DNA from: JAWLFI01 sp964525165
GTDB lineage: Bacteria; Bacteroidota; Bacteroidia; Chitinophagales; Saprospiraceae
DNA length: 19,013 nucleotides
Direction of reading: 5' to 3'
NCBI GenBank assembly: GCA_964525165.1
Contig: CAZGGG010000054.1
Span: forward strand, 1-19,013
Shown here: one piece after another, positions 13,800-19,013 of the stretch
Layout of the letters: every line of letters starts with the position of its first letter
Numbering within the stretch: position 1 is the first letter of the stretch
Notes under the pieces: model-generated
What the model saw: the letters and a program-made list of their open reading frames with translations, nothing else
The model's database searches: none
What the model was told of the DNA's origin: nothing
Program-made: the position numbers and the translations under genes

Positions 13800-15623
13800 T
13801 TACATTTTAAGATTTCTCAATGCAGGATTTGCATTTTTCTTTCTTTCTGATTCTGTCAATAGAATTTTACGTAAGCGTAAACTTTCCGGTGTAACCTCCA
13901 GGTATTCGTCTTCGTTGATATATTCCATCATCTCTTCTAAGGACATCAAACGAGGGGGCGCTAATCTCATTTTATCATCAGCCCCTGAAGAACGCATGTT
14001 GGTTAGTTTTTTGGCCTTGGTTACATTCACGACCAAGTCATTTTCGCGGATATGCTCTCCCACAACTTGGCCCTCGTAAACATCTTCTTGTGGTTTTGTG
14101 AAGAAGGTGCCACGATCTTGAAGCTTGTCTAAGGCATAAGAGAGAACAGTACCGGTTTCATGGACGACCAAAGCTCCTTTATTTCTAGAAGGGATATCTC
14201 CTTTCCAAGGTTGGTACTCAATATATCTGTGCGCCATTACGGCCTCTCCTGCAGAAAGGTTCAAAACTTGAGTTCTGAGTCCCATAATGCCTCGAGAAGG
14301 AATATGAAATTCTAGATGCATCATATCGCCTCTTGGCTCCATGACTTTCATTTCCCCTTTTCGCTGGTTCACGATTTCTATAATCTTACCGCTTTTGGCT
14401 TCAGGCACATCAATGATGAGTAATTCCACAGGTTCATGTTTGACACCATCAATGTTTTTGATGATCACTTGTGGATTTCCAACTTGTAATTCATAGCCTT
14501 CTCTGCGCATGGTTTCAATCAGGACAGAAAGGTGCATGACCCCTCGTCCATATACTAAAATTCGGTCCGGTGAATCTGTATCTTCCAGACGTAATGCTAA
14601 ATTTCTTTCCGTTTCTTTTTCTAGGCGTTCTCTGATTTGACGTGAAGTCACAAATTTGCCTTCTTTTCCGAAAAATGGAGAATCATTGATGGTGAACAAC
14701 ATATTCATAGTGGGTTCATCAATGGCAATGGTCGGCAAAGCTTCCGGATGTTCCGGATCCGTGATGGTATCGCCAATATCAAAATCATCGATACCACTGA
14801 CGGCACACAACTCTCCGGCAGGAACTTCTGTCACTTTTTTACGGCCCAGGCCTTCGAAAGTGTATACTTCTTTGATAGAGGCCTTTTTGATGGCACCATC
14901 CCGCTTGATGATGGCTACTTGCTTTCCGCTTTTCAAAATGCCACGGGTGACTCTACCAATTGCAATTCTTCCGATATAATTGGAATAGTCAATAGTGGTT
15001 ATTTGCATTTGTAAGCTACCTTCAGAAGTGGTGTCAGGAGTGGGAACATGCTCGATTACCTGATCTAAAAGAGGGGTAATACTGTCCGTCGGCTCGGTCC
15101 AATCTTCACTCATCCAGCCATTCTTTGCTGAACCATACAAGGTCGGGAAATCCAATTGGTCTTCTGTTGCATCCAGCGCAAACATTAAGTCAAATACTTC
15201 TTCGTGCACATCTTCGGGCCGGCAGTTTTCTTTATCCACCTTATTCACGACCACCAAGGGTTTCTTACCCATCTCTATTGCTTTACCAAGAACATAACGG
15301 GTTTGCGGCATAGGACCTTCAAAAGCATCGACCAAGAGAATCACCCCATCGGCCATGTTGAGGACGCGTTCTACTTCTCCTCCAAAATCGGCGTGACCGG
15401 GTGTATCTATGATGTTGATTTTTACATCCTTATAGGTTACGGATACATTCTTGGAAAAGATGGTAATGCCTCGTTCTCTTTCTTGCTCGTTGTTATCAAG
15501 AATCAAGTCTCCTCCTTCTGAATTGCCATCCAGAGTTTGAGTTTGTTGAAGAATCTTATCTACTAAAGTTGTTTTTCCGTGGTCAACGTGAGCGATAATC
15601 GCTATGTTTCTGATATTTGCCAT
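13800..15623 (-). CDS. typA: ribosome-associated GTPase TypA/BipA
   Basis: An elongation-factor-like GTPase that binds ribosomes and helps 50S assembly and stress or cold adaptation. G-domain motifs are AHVDHGKTT (11-19), ERGIT switch (50-54), DTPGH (73-77) and NKVD (127-130). The later blocks include GRGVMHLSVLIETMRREGYE, the EF-G-like domain with PRGDMMHLEFHIPSRG, and the BipA-specific C-terminal region. Length is 607 residues, as expected. I start at the ATG at 15623 (MANIRNIAIIAHVDHGK). A TTG at 15680 would add 19 residues, but it lies upstream of the predicted promoter box at 15648-15655 and the extension has no family counterpart. Confidence 0.97.
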   Translation of the reverse strand: MANIRNIAIIAHVDHGKTTLVDKILQQTQTLDGNSEGGDLILDNNEQERERGITIFSKNVSVTYKDVKINIIDTPGHADFGGEVERVLNMADGVILLVDAFEGPMPQTRYVLGKAIEMGKKPLVVVNKVDKENCRPEDVHEEVFDLMFALDATEDQLDFPTLYGSAKNGWMSEDWTEPTDSITPLLDQVIEHVPTPDTTSEGSLQMQITTIDYSNYIGRIAIGRVTRGILKSGKQVAIIKRDGAIKKASIKEVYTFEGLGRKKVTEVPAGELCAVSGIDDFDIGDTITDPEHPEALPTIAIDEPTMNMLFTINDSPFFGKEGKFVTSRQIRERLEKETERNLALRLEDTDSPDRILVYGRGVMHLSVLIETMRREGYELQVGNPQVIIKNIDGVKHEPVELLIIDVPEAKSGKIIEIVNQRKGEMKVMEPRGDMMHLEFHIPSRGIMGLRTQVLNLSAGEAVMAHRYIEYQPWKGDIPSRNKGALVVHETGTVLSYALDKLQDRGTFFTKPQEDVYEGQVVGEHIRENDLVVNVTKAKKLTNMRSSGADDKMRLAPPRLMSLEEMMEYINEDEYLEVTPESLRLRKILLTESERKKNANPALRNLKM

Positions 15624-15647
15624 AGGTGTGCTGTCTGAAATAAAGCG

Positions 15648-15655
15648 CAAAGGTA
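15648..15655 (-). promoter_or_regulatory. -7 box of the typA promoter
   Basis: On the minus strand the sequence is TACCTTTG, an exact match to the Bacteroidota -7 element TAnnTTTG. It lies 24 bases upstream of the typA ATG, which leaves a leader of about 20 bases. The -33 element is less clear: an ATTG (one mismatch) lies 22 bases further upstream. The position of this box argues against the upstream TTG start. Confidence 0.5.
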
Positions 15656-15713
15656 GCTTTAATACCTGACAAGCAGGCAATAGTGTTTCAAATTATATTT
15701 TCGGGCGTGACTT

Positions 15714-16247
15714 CTATTGAATAGCTTCAAACTCCCATTCCATGCGAACAGGAAGTGTAGTGCTGGATACCGTCCAAAAGTTTATTCTCACTTCTACCGT
15801 AAAACTATCATCTACATAGAGATCACTGATGTCTGAGAGTGAGGGAATCAAAGAAATAGCTTGTCTTCCCGAACGATTTCTCAAGTCTAGCGTGTAAAAT
15901 ATTTCGTAGTCTTTTTCCCGGTCTTGATCTGAATAGATCCAAACTTCTACGCTGCGTACCTCATCAAAATTTATATTATTGCCCAACAAGAGTAGATCCG
16001 CCCTTCGGGCCCGCACACTTTTTACTTCGGAAAGGGGTAGTTCTGATCCAAAAAATTCGCTGCTGCGATTGTCTATCCCGTTAAATTCGAAGAAATGAGT
16101 ATCAAAATTGTTTAAGCCAGCCGGCACCTCCCAACTAAGCGTGTATGGGAGTATGCGCACGACATTGACATTGTCGTCATTGCAAGCACTCATCAGCAGA
16201 AGGATTGAGAACATCATCGTGAGGGGCCGAATGGATTTTGGCGTCAT
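15714..16247 (-). CDS. small lipoprotein of unknown function
   Basis: Not recognised. The 177-residue product has a lipoprotein signal: basic start, hydrophobic MMFSILLLM, then SAC with the lipidated Cys at 22, followed by NDD. Asp at +3/+4 is common in exported lipoproteins. The mature part is mostly predicted beta strand, with LSWEVPAGLNNFDTHFFEF, VRSVEVWIYS and a C-terminal TLPVRMEWEFEAIQ. This suggests a small beta-sandwich. It is transcribed away from the GCS2-CBS gene, with 80 bases between the two starts, and ends 91 bases before the typA start. The start at 16247 gives a good signal peptide. A second Met pair (residues 11-12) would remove its basic N-region. Confidence 0.75.
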   Translation of the reverse strand: MTPKSIRPLTMMFSILLLMSACNDDNVNVVRILPYTLSWEVPAGLNNFDTHFFEFNGIDNRSSEFFGSELPLSEVKSVRARRADLLLLGNNINFDEVRSVEVWIYSDQDREKDYEIFYTLDLRNRSGRQAISLIPSLSDISDLYVDDSFTVEVRINFWTVSSTTLPVRMEWEFEAIQ

Positions 16248-16327
16248 TCTTTTTCAATTATATTTATACAGTACAATGCAAGATTATGGCTTAATCTTTG
16301 ATTTATTAGAATTAAAAGTAACCAATC
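16248..16327. promoter_or_regulatory. divergent promoter region
   Basis: The 80 AT-rich bases between two divergent start codons must contain both promoters. On the minus strand TATAATTG (one mismatch to TAnnTTTG) lies just before the lipoprotein gene. On the plus strand there is a TTTG at 16297-16300, but no clear -7 box at the right distance. The assignment of individual elements is weak. Confidence 0.35.
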
Positions 16328-18244
16328 ATGGGTGAACAAAGAGTTTCTCTACTATCCAGCAAACGGCAAATGCAAAAATTTGTCCGTTCACTATTGAATG
16401 ATGTCAGTGCTTTAGAACATATGTTGGATAACGACTGGTTTGAATCCGATGTTGTTCGAATTGGTGCCGAACAAGAACTCTGTTTGGTGGATTTAAACAC
16501 CTACAAGCCGGCACCTATTGCGATGGATGTTATCGAGGCCTTAAATCAACCTTGGTTGGAGACGGAGCTCGCTACTTTTAATTTGGAAACAAATCTCAAT
16601 CCGCAGCTTTTTGAAGGTAATTGTTTAAGTCTTTTAGAAAAAGAGATTCAGTCTAATTTGAAAGAGTTGAACAAAGGGTTAAAGCAATTTGACGCCGGTT
16701 TGGTGCTGACCGGGATTTTACCCACGCTCCGAAAGTTCAATCTCGAAATGGATTTTCTGACGCCCAAAAAGAGATATGCTGCTTTGATGGAAGCCATTAA
16801 TGCACAACTTCAAGGGTCGGCCTATGAGCTTAGATTATCCGGTATTGATGAGATATCTGTCAAACATGACTCTCCTATGTTGGAAGCGTGTAATACCAGT
16901 TTTCAAGTACATCTGCAGGTAGCCCCTTCAGAATTTGTGAAGCTATATAATATCTCTCAAGTATTGGTCGCACCTATTCTTGCGACAGCTGCTAATTCAC
17001 CTATCGTTTTTGGAAGAAGGTTATGGCATGAATCACGTATTGCTCTTTTTCAACAGGCTTTAGATACGCGAACATCACATGAACACTTGAGGGAAAGAAG
17101 TCCACGTGTGAACTTCGGATCCGGTTGGCTGGAAGATTCTATTTTGGAAATCTACAGGGAAGATATTTCTCGATTCCGAGTTCTTTTAAGCGCTGATGTA
17201 GAAGAAGAAAGCTTACAAATGATCAAGGAGCACAAGGTGCCCAAGTTACGAGCGCTGCAAGTACATAATTCGACAGTCTATCGATGGAACCGTCCCTGCT
17301 ATGGAGTAAGTGAAAATGGGAAGCCGCACTTAAGGATTGAAAACAGAGTATTGCCCTCAGGTCCCACAGTGGTGGATGAAGTTTCCAATGCGGCCCTTTG
17401 GTTGGGAGCGATGAAAGGCTATGCTGCTCATTTCGATGATATTACACAGGATATCTCATTTGCGGAAGCGAGAGACAATTTTGTCAAAGCTTCAAGATAT
17501 GGGATGGACAACAGCTTCACCTGGCTCAATAATCAAAAAATCACCACCAAAGATCTAATCCTCAAGGAAGTCATCCCTATGGCCAGAGAAGGATTGAAAA
17601 ACCAAAAGGTAGCAACGGCCGATATTGATAAATACTTGGGTATCATCGAAGAGCGAACGAAAAGGCATGCTACCGGGGCTCGATGGATGTTGAGCTCTTT
17701 CACGGAGTTGATAGAAGAAATGCCCAGAGATGAGGCAGTTTGTGTCCTAACGGCATCTATGATGAAGCACCAGAATGAAAGTTTGCCCGTCCATGAATGG
17801 GAGGTGCCAAAGGGAACAGATTTGGCGGATTACCGTCCTCATTTGTTGAAGGTGGAAGAATTTATGGAGACGGATATCTTTTCAGTACAGAAAGATGATA
17901 TCATAGATCTCGTCACGGAAATGATGCTTTGGAAAAAAATCAGGTATTTACCTGTGGAAGACAGTAAAGGTCATTTGGTCGGCTTAGTCTCGTCCAGACT
18001 CATCTTGAGGTATTTTATGGAACAACGTAAAACCAAGAGCCGCAAAGTCAAAACGGTGCAGGATATCATGATAGAGCGACCGATTACGATCAGTCCTGAT
18101 TCTACTATTATGGATGCGATGAACATTATGCGGGAGAACAAAATCGGCTGTCTGCCGGTGGTCGTTCAAAATGAGTTGATCGGTTTGATTACTGAAGAGG
18201 ACTTTATGCGCGTCAGTAGTCGATTGATGGAGCGATTAAAATAG
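16328..18244 (+). CDS. glutamate-cysteine-ligase-like (GCS2) enzyme fused to two CBS domains
   Basis: A 638-residue cytoplasmic protein. Residues 1 to about 490 resemble the GCS2 carboxylate-amine ligase family, which joins an amine to the gamma-carboxylate of glutamate with ATP. Signatures are GAEQELCLVD (46-55), FNLETNL, and RIENRVLPSGPT (336-347) followed by DEVSNAALWLGAM. Residues about 508-563 and 577-627 are two CBS domains (VEEFMETDIFSV...LVGLVSSR; VQDIMIERPITISPDS...LIGLITEED), which commonly bind adenine nucleotides and regulate the attached enzyme. The fusion suggests ligase activity tuned by energy charge. Whether it makes gamma-glutamylcysteine or another gamma-glutamyl amide is unknown, as no glutathione synthetase gene lies nearby. 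The ATG at 16328 fits and a leading MGEQRVSLLSS segment precedes the domain. Confidence 0.85.
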   Translation: MGEQRVSLLSSKRQMQKFVRSLLNDVSALEHMLDNDWFESDVVRIGAEQELCLVDLNTYKPAPIAMDVIEALNQPWLETELATFNLETNLNPQLFEGNCLSLLEKEIQSNLKELNKGLKQFDAGLVLTGILPTLRKFNLEMDFLTPKKRYAALMEAINAQLQGSAYELRLSGIDEISVKHDSPMLEACNTSFQVHLQVAPSEFVKLYNISQVLVAPILATAANSPIVFGRRLWHESRIALFQQALDTRTSHEHLRERSPRVNFGSGWLEDSILEIYREDISRFRVLLSADVEEESLQMIKEHKVPKLRALQVHNSTVYRWNRPCYGVSENGKPHLRIENRVLPSGPTVVDEVSNAALWLGAMKGYAAHFDDITQDISFAEARDNFVKASRYGMDNSFTWLNNQKITTKDLILKEVIPMAREGLKNQKVATADIDKYLGIIEERTKRHATGARWMLSSFTELIEEMPRDEAVCVLTASMMKHQNESLPVHEWEVPKGTDLADYRPHLLKVEEFMETDIFSVQKDDIIDLVTEMMLWKKIRYLPVEDSKGHLVGLVSSRLILRYFMEQRKTKSRKVKTVQDIMIERPITISPDSTIMDAMNIMRENKIGCLPVVVQNELIGLITEEDFMRVSSRLMERLK

Positions 18245-18324
18245 TTCGGAGCACTAGATTTTTAGCGAAAAAGCAAACTTCAGATTCCATTTTGGGGTTA
18301 TGTCTATAGAATTTTTGGTCTGAT

Positions 18325-18335
18325 GAATGTCATTC
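18325..18335. repeat. short palindrome upstream of aconitase
   Basis: GAATG T CATTC is a perfect 5-bp palindrome around a single T. It is flanked by GAT on the left and, after one extra C, ATC on the right. It lies 45-55 bases before the aconitase ATG, where an operator could be. It is too tight for an RNA hairpin and short enough to be chance. The rest of the 135-base gap 18245-18379 holds no gene or strong terminator that I can see. Confidence 0.25.
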
Positions 18336-18379
18336 CATCAAATTCTTTATTTTGTGGACCATTTAAAGAACCCGACTAA

Positions 18380-19013
18380 ATGCAAGAAACTATGCCGTTT
18401 GATATTGAAATGATCAGAAAGCATTATGCTACGATCAAGGAGAGAGTGGATGCTGCCAGAGAAAAGATAGGAAGGCCATTGACTTTGACTGAAAAGATTC
18501 TGTATGCGCATCTAAATGAAGAATCGCCTTTACAGGAATATAAGAGAGGAGAAGATTATGTATTCTTCGCTCCGGATCGAGTGGCCATGCAAGATGCAAC
18601 GGCACAGATGGCATTACTTCAGTTTATGATGGCCGGAAGGGATACTACTGCTGTTCCCTCTACGGTTCACTGTGATCACTTGATCCAGGCAGAAATCGGT
18701 GCAGACGAAGATCTTGCCACGGCAAAGACTCAAAATTCAGAGGTATATGACTTCTTATCGTCTGTGAGTGATAAATATGGCTTAGGCTTTTGGAAGCCGG
18801 GTGCCGGAATTATTCATCAGGTAGTATTGGAAAACTATGCATTTCCCGGAGGGATGATGATTGGTACTGACTCTCATACACCGAATGCCGGTGGATTGGG
18901 TATGGTGGCTATTGGAGTAGGAGGTGCTGATGCAGTAGATGTGATGGCTGGGATGCCTTGGGAATTAAAGATGCCTAAATTAATAGGAGTGAAGTTAACC
19001 GGCAAGTTGAGCG
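18380..19013 (+). CDS. aconitate hydratase, N-terminal part (runs off the right edge)
   Basis: Aconitase isomerises citrate to isocitrate in the TCA cycle. The ATG at 18380 starts MQETMPFDIEMIRKHYATIK. The frame stays open for 211 codons to the window edge. Family motifs are LTLTEKILYAHL, then RVAMQDATAQMALLQFMMAG, the substrate-site TVHCDHLIQ, and GTDSHTPNAGGLG followed by GVGGADAVDVMAG. The YAHLNE and DATAQMALLQF blocks point to the mitochondrial-type (ACO2-like) aconitase that Bacteroidota use rather than to AcnB. The three cysteines that ligate the 4Fe-4S cluster lie beyond the window. The promoter probably lies in the preceding 135 bases, but no exact -7 match was found. Confidence 0.95.
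   Translation, partial: MQETMPFDIEMIRKHYATIKERVDAAREKIGRPLTLTEKILYAHLNEESPLQEYKRGEDYVFFAPDRVAMQDATAQMALLQFMMAGRDTTAVPSTVHCDHLIQAEIGADEDLATAKTQNSEVYDFLSSVSDKYGLGFWKPGAGIIHQVVLENYAFPGGMMIGTDSHTPNAGGLGMVAIGVGGADAVDVMAGMPWELKMPKLIGVKLTGKLS

Noticed and set aside
15624..15680. TTG start extending TypA by 19 residues
   Set aside because: The ATG at 15623 begins right at the conserved N-terminus, and the -7 box lies between the two starts.
18245..18379. Terminator formed by TTTTT and AAAAA in the region after the GCS2-CBS gene
   Set aside because: The stem would be only five A-T pairs, too weak to call.

Overview
The window looks like draft or metagenome-derived chromosomal DNA from a Bacteroidota bacterium. 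The evidence is a TonB-dependent receptor with an N-terminal carboxypeptidase-regulatory-like domain paired with a DUF4249 lipoprotein, a DUF6089-type barrel protein, the futalosine-pathway enzyme MqnC, and promoter boxes of the Bacteroidota type (TAnnTTTG). Saprospiria- or Cytophagia-like relatives are a guess. There are no rRNA or tRNA genes, CRISPR arrays, insertion sequences or phage genes that I can see. A run of 10 Ns at 6981-6990 marks a scaffold gap. Layout, left to right. (1) 1-262 is a patchwork: a DHH-phosphoesterase N-terminal fragment and a sulfatase core fragment, both on the minus strand, abut the C-terminal half of mqnC on the plus strand. I read this as an assembly chimera. 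(2) 253-4495 is a tight plus-strand run, mqnC (5'-truncated), purine nucleoside phosphorylase and uvrA, joined by 1-base and 4-base stop/start overlaps and closed by a hairpin at 4494-4520. (3) 4545-7662 holds a DUF6089-like outer-membrane protein, a YjbQ-family protein, a PaaE-like flavin/2Fe-2S reductase and a secreted coiled-coil protein whose 5' end lies in the gap. (4) 7663-8101 is an AT-rich intergenic region with four DnaA-box matches in one orientation, three of them clustered, next to a 28-base pure A/T run. It is a candidate replication origin or a DnaA-controlled dnaB promoter. (5) 8102-10370 holds dnaB and an RsuA/RluB-type pseudouridine synthase, overlapping. (6) 10373-16247 is a minus-strand block: the DUF4249 lipoprotein, the TonB-dependent receptor just upstream of it, typA/bipA, and an unrecognised small lipoprotein. 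(7) 16328-18244 encodes a glutamate-cysteine-ligase-like (GCS2) enzyme fused to two CBS domains. (8) 18380 to the right edge is the 5' part of aconitase. Most genes are core housekeeping: DNA repair, replication, RNA modification, translation GTPase, TCA cycle and menaquinone synthesis. The accessory parts are envelope proteins (TonB/DUF4249 pair, DUF6089-like barrel, two lipoproteins, coiled-coil protein). The points most worth following are the DnaA-box cluster before dnaB, the GCS2-CBS-CBS fusion of unknown substrate, the coupling of mqnC to a nucleoside phosphorylase, and the chimeric left end.
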